From contig JAHBMJ010001350.1 of assembly GCA_018398765.1 (NCBI GenBank), forward strand, positions 42,918 through 106,917: 64,000 nt of DNA. The letters run 5' to 3'. This stretch comes from Chromera velia (Eukaryota; Sar; Chromeraceae). The stretch's first letter is position 1. The number at the start of each line of letters is the position of its first letter. The notes under the pieces were generated by a model. It saw nothing but the letters and a program-made list of their open reading frames with translations, searched no databases and had not been told where the DNA came from. Made by a program: the position numbers and the translations under genes. Below, piece after piece: positions 1 to 12,300 of this stretch.

Positions 1-76
1 ACACTGTGGCTTGGCGTTGGGTTTCCCAGTAGACTGTTCACTAAGTATGATTGTGTCCCCTATTACGTCTGTTCAG

Positions 77-3000
77 GCCTCCTGAAGGTGAACTTTGACC
101 CTGCCCTTAAGAGACTTCTTCGGGAGGTGAAGTACTTCAAACTGCTGGGGGTACAGGTCCCAGAGGCTGCAGAAGAGATCTACTCAAAGGTCGACATCTA
201 CAGGAAACAGACGGCTGCTCTGGACCTGATCATGAACAAGTACAACGGAGTGCTGACAGAACTTCTCCCTGTCGAGGAACCCCTACTCGACTCGAGAATC
301 GTTCTGATGGATCAGCAGCTGTCTCCAGGACTTGCAGAACTCAAGTGGAGGTCCATGAACATCGACGAGTTCCTTGCCTCGGTCTGTCTTTGTCTCTCCC
401 TATCTTCAGTCCTTTCCTCCTGTTCTTTTTGCCCTCGTTTTTGTTGGAGGAGAGAGGCAGAAAACACACGCCGAATTATGTGTCTGCCTGCCTGCCTTCA
501 TATACCTTCACCTTTTTTTCTCGACCTCATCCGTCCCTCCTCAGCAATTGTTCTCACGTATCCGGTGCGAGCAAAGAAGATTGTCATTCTTTAATCCTCT
601 GCGAACGCTCCTCTGTGACTGCTTGCAGACGCACTCGGTTGTCACCGACGTCGCCCAGGTCGTCGACACCCTGAAGGACAACCTGAGGAAGCTTTCTGAC
701 CAGTTGGCGAAGTGGTGTGAGGAGCCGATGCTCGAAAGAAAGCCGAAGCCGATGCCCGTGGAGGACTTTGAGATGATCCATAGAGCTTCTGTTCAGCAGA
801 GGCAACACCAGATGCTGGAGGACGGGAAGGAGCTGCACAAACTCGTGAGAGACTCTGCAGATACCCTCAAGGTCTGTCTGTTGGGTTTTGCAACGCCATG
901 TGACTATGCCTGATGCGTGCGTGAATGATTTAGATGTTCGTCTTATCAGATCTGTGTCCTCCCCTCCGCCCCCCTCTTTCTTTCTTTCTTTCTTTCTTTC
1001 TTTGTTTCTTTGTTTCTTTCTTCTCTTCTTCCTCCCTTTCTTCTTTTCTTCCTTCCTTTCTGCCTTCCTTCCGTCCTTCCTTCCTTTCTTTTTCCTTTTT
1101 TCCCTTCTTCCTTCCTCTCTTCCTTCCTTTGTTCCTTCTCTCCCTTCTTTTGTGCTTTCATGCGAACGCAAATCTGTCTCTCTGTCTCTCTCTCTGTCTG
1201 CCCATTTAAATGGGGGTTATATGTGGATGTACCTTCGAATGCTTGCAGGTCTCGAAGGCCTCCCCCCCCTGGAAGAGCTACCAGGACTTCGTCTCGAACA
1301 TCGCTGTGGAGGGTCTGGTCACCAGCGTGACCGTCTCCCTCTCATACCTCCTCAACGTCTTCGAGACGGCAGTACAGGGGCAGAACCAAAGCGAGGCACA
1401 GGGAAAAGCAAACGCAAAGGGAGACACCCAGCCCCTTTTCGACGTGAACATCGTCCTTGAGGAGAAGGACGTCGTCTTTGAGCCCCCGTTCGAGCACAGA
1501 GAAGAGTCAGTAAACTAGAGGAGAAGCCTCAAAGAAGGGCTTTATGCAAGAGGAGGAGCAGATTATGCGACAAAAGCTCTGCTTCTGCCTGCAGTGTCTT
1601 TCCCGTATGTTGTAGCATTGGCTGTGCGTGCCCGAAATCACCTGTCGGTCTTCGAGCTTCTCTATGATGTTTCTTCTCTTGAAAAGAGAGAAACTAGGAA
1701 AAGCAAATGGACAATTGTCTTGTTCGTGCTCGTGCCTGGTGTTTTGATTTACCTTTGTTCTGTTCACTTTTTGTTTGCATTTTGATGGATCTGAAAGCCC
1801 CGCTACTCTGCTTTAGTCCTCTCTTTGCTCGGTGTGTACGGGCAATCATCTTGGTCGCTACGAAAAGACACCCATCAATCTTTGTGTGCACACTCAGACT
1901 CGGAACAATTGAAGAGACAATTGCTCTCTATATCTCTTTCATAATTGCCCCCCAATCCGACTGCATGTGCGTGCAGCAACCGCGGCCTCCGTGACACAGT
2001 GTCCGGGTGGGTCCAGGACTTCTTCTCGGTCGGAACGGTGATGGGGAGACTCGACAGCGGGACAGGTCTGTCTGTCAAGGGATTGAATTGAGAAAAAGAA
2101 AGCTTCCAGCCAGTTTCGTATGCAATCGGCCTCAAATGCAGAATCAAGAAAGGATAATTTGTCCCAAACAGACTTGTTCTGGATGCAGAGGATCTTTGTT
2201 TCTTTTTTGGCCGGCAGCTCTCTCTCCTCGTCGAAGTCTTCATTCCGTCCGTGTCGTTTCGTAACCAGCTTCCCTGATCAGCGCCTCTGCATGGATGTTA
2301 GAAGACGGTCCATGAGACGAAGAAAAGAGCCTTGCAGAAGAACGTGTTCAGAGTTCCATCTATGAGAGACAACCCGTGAGCAAAATTTCTTCTTGGTTTT
2401 GCAGGAGACTACCTCCAAGAGCTGAAGGACCACTTTGGCCTGCAGTCTCTCTGTGCCCAGCTGAGTGGCCTTCTGGACCTGACAGAGGCAAAGATGGAGG
2501 AGTACCGTTTGTCGTTCATGCAGTACTCCTTCCTCTGGCTGGAAGACCTGGACGAGGCCTTCGAGCTCTTCCTGGTGGAGAACCCCAAAGAATTGGTCGA
2601 CAACTTCCAGGTGCGTCTTCTCTCTCCCCTTCTGCGTCTGTCCTGTCCTTTTCTTTCTTCCTGTCTTCTCCTTTCCTGCGGGCGCCGAAGCAGGCCAATA
2701 TGTTGCTTGTCTAGAGCCTTATGGGAGAGACTGCGTGTGTGTATGTCTGATGAAGGTGGGAGAAGAGCGAAAGAAGCGTACGCACGAGTGAGCACTCATC
2801 TGCTTTGAACCCTTTCTGGTCGAGCAAGGAAGCTCTCGGAGAACTGTCACGAGGTCCTTCGATCAGATCATCATCTCCAAGCATCAACCAAACACCTGAA
2901 ATCTCAATTCATCTGAAGATGGTCATGTGATTTCTGTCCTCCCTTCCTCCCTTCCTCCTGCATCCATGCAGCCGAACGAGGAGAACAACATGTCGTTCGA

Positions 3001-6000
3001 GCAGATCATGAAGACCGTCAACGTGGACGTCGGACAGCAGATCCCCTCCCTCTCGGACTTCGACGACAAAATCTCGAATTTCTTCAACATGCAGAAGGAA
3101 ATCGCAGACAAGAAGACACCAGTCGACATTCACTGGCTCAAGGTGGGGCTCTTTTTCCATTCATTAAGTGTCCTCTTGTGCTTTCTGGTTCATCCTTTGA
3201 GCGCCAGACGCTTTTCAGACATTTAGCCTCCACATATGTCAACTTTCTCCCTCCGGCTCTCTAGCCCCCGTCTCTCTGTGTGTCTCCTTCTGCCTGTATG
3301 AATGTGTGTATCTGTTGTGCCAGGAAAGAAACTGATGCATGATGAATGTACAAACACATGACTGCAGGTGAATGCGCAAAAGTTGAAGACCCAGCTCGGA
3401 GCCCTCGCCAAGAAGTGGGCGGAGAAGTTCATCTCCTTTCTTCACGACTTCTGTGCGGCACGCATCGACGCTCTGGACAACTTCATCAAGAACGTCAGTG
3501 AGTCAGTCAGTCAGTCAGTCAGTCAGTCAGTCAGTCGGATCATGCTATCTTCTCCATTTTGTATGCAACAAACAGATCTTGTATGCGTTGGGGAAAGAAC
3601 ACGTGCGTCCGCTTGCAGTAAGAAGAACACTTGGGACTCTGTTCAGCAAATCAGTCGAAAGCACGCAGACGAAAAGGCGGGCTGGCCGACGAACAGATGA
3701 AGAAGCGGAATATCGCATCCGCATGCCTGCTGTGACTGCATTTGTGTCGCTTCCCACGGTCTTCCCCTTCTGTTCCCCGTTTGCAGCTCGCCCAAGGGTT
3801 CGCCTCAAAAGACCCGACTCAAGACACGGAGAACAAGAAGCTCCTCTACGAGGTCATGACACACATTCGAGACGTGCGCATTGCTGGAGACGCCGTCAAG
3901 GCGATGATTGACCCTCTGCGCAACCAGGTCGGTCGATAAGGAGAGCTGAGAACAAAATACTTTTTGTCCTCCCCCTGCAAGGGTGGGGGATGGGGCCGCC
4001 ACCAAAGCACAAACAAAGCATCTCTCAGTCCTGATAACAAAGAAGCCTTTCTCTCCCTCTCGCGAAAGAACAAAACGTCCAGAGTACTGCAAAAGGTGGG
4101 GTCGATTCTCAATGAATGCGTGAATTCAGGTTGGGCTTTTGAAGAAACACAACACACAGGTTGCGGAGGAGAAAATCGCAGCCCTGGACAGCGCTCAGCA
4201 GAGGTCGGTTTGTAGCAAAATAAAGAAAACGGTCAGAATGGGAAGAGAAAGAAGCCTGTCGGTGAAATATTTTTCCTTTGTTCTTTCGTTCTTTTTTTTT
4301 TTTCCTTCCTCTTCTGCTACTCTGCTCCGTCCATGGCGCAGACCCTTTTTCTCTGTTTTTGGAAAGTGCATGGATGCCTGAATCGCAGACGATTTGTTTT
4401 TTCGGAACTTCCAAAGAACGTCTGATTGATTGGCTGACTGGCTAGCTGGAGATTCAGCATACCTATGCAATAAAGGGTAGGTATTCATTCTGCCTGCTTA
4501 CACACAGATGGGACGAGGTGACCCACAAGGCCTTCGAGGTCAAGGAGACCATCCTCCCTCTGCAGAACATGGAGATGTTGAACATCAGAAAGACCCTCGA
4601 CCAGTTCCAGACAGACGTCGAGGAGTTCAGACAGAAGTTCGAGCACGACGCTCCATTCAACCACGAATACGAATTCGAGGCAGCGTCAGTTTGAGTTTTT
4701 GTATGACGTGCATGCATGTGCGCTGAGAATTCTGTTCAACGATGGGAGCCCTTTCATGAATGAATCTGTTCTTCGACTTTTTTGTCTGTCTAGGTCGTTA
4801 AGGGATTCTGCGATTTCGTCTTCCCAGGTCCTTTTCTTCTCGTTCGGCTAGCTCCCTGTATTTCCTTTTCTGCAGTGCGACGCAAATGATGTGCGTCTCC
4901 CATCTCTCGAATGATGAACAGAAGAGCGATGTAGGCTTAACGAGAAACTTTCCTTGTGATCTGATGCACTGCTCGGCAAGTCCTTTCCGTCCTCTTTGGG
5001 CTCTACAAGTTCTTCCCCTCCCCTCTTTCCCCTGCAGCTACGCGAAGCTGGACGAGTTCTACAGGGAGACAATGAGAATGCACGAGCAGGCCTCCGAGTA
5101 CAAAAACTTGGAAACTCTCTTCGACATGACGGAGTCCAAGTACAGACCCATCACGCAGACACTGGCAGATCTCCAACTCCTCAAGGTCAGCAGAATTGAC
5201 TCTGGTTGGCTATTGCGCGATGAAAAGCTGTGTTGCGATCAGAAATGCCAATTCCTTTCCTTTGATCCTTCTACTTCATCTGACCTGGCACGGAATCACC
5301 CTTCTGAGGTTCGCATTTGACGGATTGAAGACTGAAACGAGAAAGGAGGAGAATGACGTTCCACTGGGTGATGTCAAACACGGTTGCATTCAACTTTTGG
5401 CTTTCAGGACATCTGGGACGCCATCACCCTTGTGAAGTATACGTTCAACGACTGGAAGGCGACTCTGTGGGACAAGATCAACACAGACGACCTCCTGTCG
5501 AGGGTGAAAGACATGGCCCAGCAGGTGAAGAACCTCCCGAAGGAGCTAAAGGGATGGAAGCTCTTCCAGTGGCTGACGGACGAGGTCAAGAACATGTCGA
5601 TTGTTCTCCCGTTGATCAACGACCTCCACTCGGACTCCATGAGGGACAGGCACTGGAAACAACTCATGGCAGTCACAGGTCAGTAGGCCGAAGAGGGGAA
5701 GGCGTGGGGTTGGTTGCCTGTATTTCTTACATTGTGAATGGTTGTCATGGGTCGGGAAAGTCTGGCAGAGAGTGATCAGTCGGGACATTTGGAAACTGTC
5801 TGCCCATTCGTTCTCCTTTCTTTCGCTCAGTGTGTGGCTTTGCGCGCGTGCGCGTGCGAGCGTGTGTGTGTGTGCGCGCGCGCGCGCGTGGAAGAAAGAA
5901 GGAGAGAGGGAGTGAGCGGGCGAGAGAGTTAAGGTAAATCTGGAATAAAGGGAAGAAAGCAGAATGAGACTGAGAAAGTATTTGACTACGTCTCGAGCCC

Positions 6001-9000
6001 CTTGTGTGGTGTACTTCTTTTTCCTCATCCAGATCGATCAAGTCTAGTGAAGCGGACTTGAATGCAGTCTAAGAAATTGGGCACTGTGGAATGTTGCTGT
6101 CTTTTGTCGTGTTTTGCGAAGTCATAAATCTTTCCCTTCAAGTATCTCTTGCACGACTGTGCTCCGGTGTGTGTGGATGCAGGCAAGACTTTCACGAAGG
6201 GCCCGGAGTTCTGCCTGGAGGACCTGTTGAATCTGAAACTCCACCAGCACGCAGACGAGGTCGGAGAGATCGTCGACCAAGCTGCGAAGGAGGCGAGGAA
6301 CGAAAAGAAGTTGGGAGAGATCAGAAAGGCCTGGACCTCTCTCACTCTCGGATTCGATCAGGCCAGAGAGGACCTCTACCTCCTCCAGCCTCTCGACGAT
6401 ATCGTCGAGGTAGGTGAGGGGGAGATGCGGGGGGAAGTATCTTCTGAGTCCTCTTCCTTCCTTCCTTCCTTCCTTGGCTTGCTTCCTTCCTTCCTTCCTT
6501 TTCTTTCTTTATGTTTCTCTGTTTCTGTTTCCTCCTTTCCGTTCATAGTTCCGTCTGCTTTTCTTTTTTCCTACTTCCACTGCTCTTTCCGCGCTTTGTT
6601 TTGTAGAACACAAAAGAATTCGCGCACGCTGTCTCTTCTATCCCCACTCTATCTCTGGTGCCCTCTGTCCCATTCCTCTCTGTGTGAGCGAGCCTTGCCT
6701 TTTATCCCGGAACATGAAAGCACCGAAAAAGGTCACACGTGTGCGTGTGTTGTCTCTCCGTTTGCATACAGGTCCTCGACCAGCACAGCATGGACCTGAT
6801 GGGTCTCGTCGGCCAGGGGAAGTTTGTGGAGTTCATCAAGGGCTCCGTGGACGAGTGGCAGGGCAAGCTGCGAACTGTGGACTCTGTGTTGACCGTCTGG
6901 ATGAAGGTGCAGAGAAACTGGCAGAGACTCGAGCCCATCTTCATGCTGTCAGAGGATATCAGGTCACAACTGCCTGAAGACTCGAAGAGATTCGAGACTC
7001 TGGATGCACAATTCAAGGTGAGGGAAGGAGAAGTTGGGAAGTGGTGGGTGCCTGCACGGAGCCTCTGCGATGACTATTGCATTCCGTCGAAGTCTCATTT
7101 TTCTTTACGTGCCCACTACCCTCCCCTGTCCAGCACCAGGCGCAGGGCTTTCCTCTGCATGCCCCCTCTTTCTGGGGAGTGAGTGTGTTTTCCGAACCCA
7201 AAAGAGACACACGACAGAGAGCAACCGCAAATCGCAAAAATTCTTTAACTCGTTCTTCTCTCCTGCAGGAGCTGATGATGGACGCCAGCCAGTCGCCCCT
7301 CGCAGTGGACGCCTGCTGTGTTGAGGGCAGAGAGGAACTGTTGAAGGGAATCTTCGGAATGATCGAGTTGTGCGAGAAGAGTCTCAACGGTCTGTCGCAC
7401 GTCAAGTGGTCCTCTTTTTTTGCTTTCCTTGTTTTCTTTCTTTCTTTCTTTCGTTACTCCCTCTCCACCGCGTCGTTTTCGCGACGCTTCTCTGTCCCTC
7501 TCTCTCTGTCCGGTTGCGTATGGGTGCGTGTGTGCGTGTTTGTCAGTGTTTTCATGTCTGTGTGTTCGGTGCTTGCGAAGGATCAATCTTTTCCTTGCTC
7601 AGAAACCACTTCAAGACGGTGACTGCTTGCTCCAGCCAGTTGCTTCTGTCATCCTTTGCTTTCTTCTTGCAAAGACGTTTCTTCCGTCATCCATGATTGC
7701 GTGAAACTTCTTTGTTTCTTCTTAGTTTCTCCTTTCGCCCCCCCCTTTTTGATTTGTCTGCAGACTACCTCGAACAGAAGAAGAAGGCGTTCCCCCGTTT
7801 CTACTTCGTCTCCAACCAGGCCCTCCTGGACATCCTTTCGAACGGAAACAACCCAAAGAAGGTCGCGGAGTACCTGGGAGACTGCTTCGACGGCATTCAG
7901 ACTCTGGATTTCGACTTCGAGAAGAGCAAGGAGGGAAGAAGCGGAAAGGGTCTCTTCTCAAAAGAGATGGAAGTCGTGCCGTTCTACGAAGAGTACGTGG
8001 CGGACGGGGCTGTGGAGCACGTCAGTCTGTTTGCCTGCTTGCCTGCCTGCCTCGGGGAATTTGCTCTCCTGTATGAGGTTTCGCGTGATCAATGAGCACT
8101 TCTTCGCGTAATCTCCGGAGTTGTTCTTTAACCTCTCTTCTTCTTTGCCTTTTTTGAGAATCCCAACAGTGGTCCTTCTTTCTTCCAGACAGTAGTATGA
8201 GCCCTCGAATTTTCCATTGCCTTTTCTTGATTCTTTGTCTCTTTGTCTCTTGCTTCCCTGCTGAGATCAGAAATCTATCTGAGTGCAGATGAGAATCAGC
8301 CTGTAAATCCCTCCGATGCCCCTATGTTTCTGTCTCCGTACATTCGAGAACAGCATGCACCCTCATGCGTCAATGCCCTCGTTCTAATTCTGTTCTTGAT
8401 CTATCTGCATGCCTGCAGTATCTGAGTCGTCTGGAGGCCCACATGCGCAGTACTCTGAGGCAGCAGCTGGAGATTGCGAAGGGCACAGCGGACAACTGGG
8501 AGGTTGACAACCCTCGAGAGGAGTGGCTGAGAGACTACTGCGCCCAGGTCGCCCTGGTGGCTTCTCAGATCGTCTGGACAGACGAGGTCTCGAGGGCATT
8601 CGAGGAACTTGAGCAGGGGGCGGAGAACGCGATGAAGGTCAGTCAGTAAGTCAGACGGCCTGCGAGGGGGACAGTCACAAAGCAGGCATGAAGCAAGACA
8701 GAGACAGATGAAGAAATAAGAAAAGAATGAGAAAATGCGAACCTCAACATTTGGGGACTCCGCGTTCCCTCTGCATCTCTTCCTTTTCCCTCCCTCATTT
8801 TTCTTCCGAGGTACTGCGAACGGAACCCCCTGGATTTTTTTTTCCTTCCTGAGCTTCCGTGTTGCCTTTTTTCGTTTATGGGTTTTCCTGTGTGAGTCAA
8901 TTCTTGTGCGTCGCGAATGTTTGCCTGTCCCTCTGACTGTCCTCAGGACTACAAGCGTGTGTGCGACGACCGAATCGAGAAGCTGATTCTCCAGGTCCAG

Positions 9001-9304
9001 AAACCACTTGACAAGAACCTCCGTGTGAAGATCATCACGCTCATCACCATCGATGTGCACGCGAGAGATGTTGTGGAGGGATTCGTGCAGAAGAAGCTGG
9101 CAGACTCAAGTCAGACATAGATTCCTTTTGTGCTCCAACGTGCTTTTTGTCACTTCCCATCCGATCTTTCCGGATCACTTCACCGATAAGCTTCCGATAG
9201 TTTTTTCTCTTCATCTTTTTCTTTTTAAAGCTCGTTTTGGCTTCTCTCTCTTTTTTTGTCTTGCAAATTTCTCTCAAACGCGTTTGAATAAAGAAGAGGC
9301 GTCG

Positions 9305-9337
<33 letters not shown>

Positions 9338-12300
9338 CTCGGTCTTTTTTGGTCACATCAGGCGTTTTTCGTTTTTATGGATGACTTCTTTATGGTGGTT
9401 GCGTGCAGGTGCCTTCCAGTGGCAGTCGCAGCTCCGTTTCTACTGGTCAAAGGAGAAGCGCACGTGTATTATCAGGATCTGTGATTGGATCACGGAGTAC
9501 GCGTACGAGTATGTGGGGAACTGTGGTCGTCTTGTCATCACGCCTCTGACAGACAGGTGCTACATCACCCTCACACAGGCCCTCAACCTGGTGTTGGGAG
9601 GGGCCCCGGCAGGCCCTGCAGGTACAGGAAAGACAGAGACCACAAAGGATCTCTCGAGAGCCATCGGGCTCCCTGTGGTGGTGTTCAACTGTTCTGACCA
9701 GATGACGTACCTCACCACCGCACAGATCTTCATGGGTCTCGCACAGACAGGTCAGATGAGAAGATACAGAGAGGTACAGTTCTGTTTGTTTGAATGAGTT
9801 TGTCGTACCTCTGATGCATACACAGGTCTTGTTGGTGAGACGGCGAGGAAGATCTCGTGAAGGAGGGTTGTGACCATAGAAGTGTGGAAGGCTGGCTCGT
9901 ATTTTTGGTCTCTCTCTGCCTCTCACGATTCTTTGTCCATGCGTGGGGCTCTGTTGTTTCTGTACATTCGTGTGTTTGCTTGGACGGTCTCAAGAATAGG
10001 TGAGGTTTGCCTTGTCTTTCTGGTTTTTCCTTCTCACTGTTCTTGTGTGATGATATGTGCATGTGCAGGCGCATGGGGATGCTTCGATGAGTTCAACCGC
10101 ATCTCCATCGAGGTGCTTTCTGTGGTATCGACTCAGGTGAAGTCGATTCTGGACGCGATCGCAGGAGGGAAGGAACAGTTCCTCTTCATGGACGAGGAAA
10201 TCTCGCTGGTGCCCACGTGCGGATTCTTCATCACCATGAACCCCGGGTGGGTGTGTACAAAAACGAAAAAGAAAAGGATCGTGTCTTATTTCTCAGGGTG
10301 AATGGTCAACTTGAGAAAGGGCAATTATCCTCGTATTCAGACATTTAGAATCGCCTTCTTCTTTGCTTAGCTGATTTTGGTTGAAGAGATCGTAGTCGCA
10401 ACGAGCTTCCGTCGATTGTGTTCCTGAATGTGATTCCGTCTCCTCTGTTAATCGGATCCTACTGGTTTGTTTTGAGTCACCACTCAATGTATGATTTGCG
10501 GGCACTTTTGCTTCTTGTTCTGCAGTTATGCGGGTCGTACGGAGCTTCCCGAAAACTTGAAGGCCCTGTTCAGAAGTTGTGCGATGATTGTGCCGGACAT
10601 CATGTTCATTTGCGAGAACATGCTGATGGCTGAGGGGTTCCTGAAGGCCAGAGATCTTGCAGACAAGTTTGTGACACTGTACGGTCTCTCAAAGGTTCGT
10701 TCGCCTGTTTCTTTGTTTGCTTGCTGTTTTTGTCTTTCCTTCAAACAGTTGCTGGAATGTGACCAAATGTGACAAGGTTCTGCCTCTGTCGTAGAACTTC
10801 TGATCGAGAGGGAACGTTCCGGGGGGCTGCATGTCTGGCTGCGTGCTCGACTGTCAAGTTGTTCTTTTCTTCTCTGGCCACTTGGTCTTGCCTTCGAATG
10901 GCTTTTGCATGAGAAAGCTTGCATGAGTGGTTCATCAGCCCCGTCTCGCCTTTCCTTCGAATATACGCAGACCAGAAGGAATGCTCGCGAATATCTCTTG
11001 ACAGAACACACGTAGATGGCTGCTTTCATGAAGTTGAACCACACATGTACTTTCTGCAGGAGCTTCTTTCGAAGGCAATGCACTACGATTGGGGTCTTCG
11101 TGCGGTGAAGGCGGTGCTCCGACAGGCGGGAGGTCTCAAGCGAGCAGATCCCGACATCGACGAACAGATCATCCTCATGCGAGCCCTGCGTGACTTCAAC
11201 ATCCCCAAGATCACGACGGATGGTCAGCGTTGTCTTTTCTTCACTCCCTCCCCCTCTTTTTTCTTCATTTGCGGTCTGTTTCCTTCTCTTCTTCTCTCCA
11301 TGATTCGAGCTCTGCTTCTCTTCTTTTGATCTTCTCTCTAGGTTTCCCTAGCTGTTCCCTTGCCCCTCCGTCTCTTCTCTTCTTGCTCCCTCCTCTCTGC
11401 GGTCCTCCCTTCAAGAACTTTCCTTCACTCCAGGGGTGCAGAGAGTCAAAACTCTCCTTCTGTCAATACCACAAGAAGCAGATGGATGAAAGCTAGTCAA
11501 GACATACGCAAACAACGGGACGCGATCTCCTCTCCTGCCGCTTCCCGGTGTATTTGAGTAACTGAGTCCATCATCTTCTCTGGAGACGCAATTGTCTTGT
11601 CTGTTCATACGCCTGTTCCAGTGAGTCACTGATTTTGTACATTCGGCCTCGATCGGCACCCCTGCAGACAAGCCGATCTTCCTCCGGTTGATCGAGGACC
11701 TCTTCCCGGGCATCGAGGCGCCCACAAAGACGAACCAGGACCTAGCAAAGGTCGTGAAGGACCAGGCGAAGGAGGACAAACTGCAACAGGAGGACGCGTT
11801 CATCCTCAAGGTCGTGCAACTGAAGGAAATCCTGGAGGTCTGTTCGTGGGACGAGGGGAGATAGCGATCGGGATGGTTGAGGGATGGAAAGCGGTGAAAG
11901 GCACAGGAAGGAATGTCTGCATGTCTTTGTCCCTTCTTATCCTTCGGTCTGCCTGTCTGTCTGCCTGTCTTCCTTCGTTTTCCTCCTTCCTTCCTTCTTT
12001 CCTTTTCTTTCCTTCTTTCCTCCTGTTTCTCTTTCTTTCTTTATCTTCGTGTGTACGGGTGGACGTCTTTATGAATACATGTGCGCGCGGCTTTGCGCGG
12101 GCGCTGTTCCTTTTGCCTTCCTGCAGGTGCGTCACTGCTGCTTCGTGTTGGGGCCTCCGGGTTGCGGCAAGACGGTGGTGTGGAAGACCCTGTGCAAGGT
12201 CAACAAGAAACTCGGGGAGGATGCTGTGTTCGAAGCGCTGAACCCGAAGGGAATCTCCTCGAGCGAGCTCTACGGGTGCGTGAAATCAGTTCGCATTCAA

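Larger units (their letters stand above)
77..7017 (+). other. Dynein tail (stem) region, exons 1-14
   Basis: The first 14 exons encode the C-terminal part of the dynein stem (DHC_N1/N2-type sequence), which dimerises heavy chains and binds intermediate chains. Visible tail and pre-linker sequence includes [20 protein letters not shown] (exon 12, 5408-5678) and [20 protein letters not shown] (exon 13). The preceding tail diverges from metazoan sequence, so subclass assignment rests on the motor domain. Intron 3 (1488-1976) is unusually hard to place, because only a GTTCGA donor at 1488 keeps the frame into exon 4. Confidence 0.7.

Noticed and set aside
584-1171. Long Lys/Arg/Glu-rich minus-strand open frame
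   Set aside because: It is the reverse reading of the TTTC/TTCC tract in dynein intron 2 plus exon 2. Low complexity, no family features.
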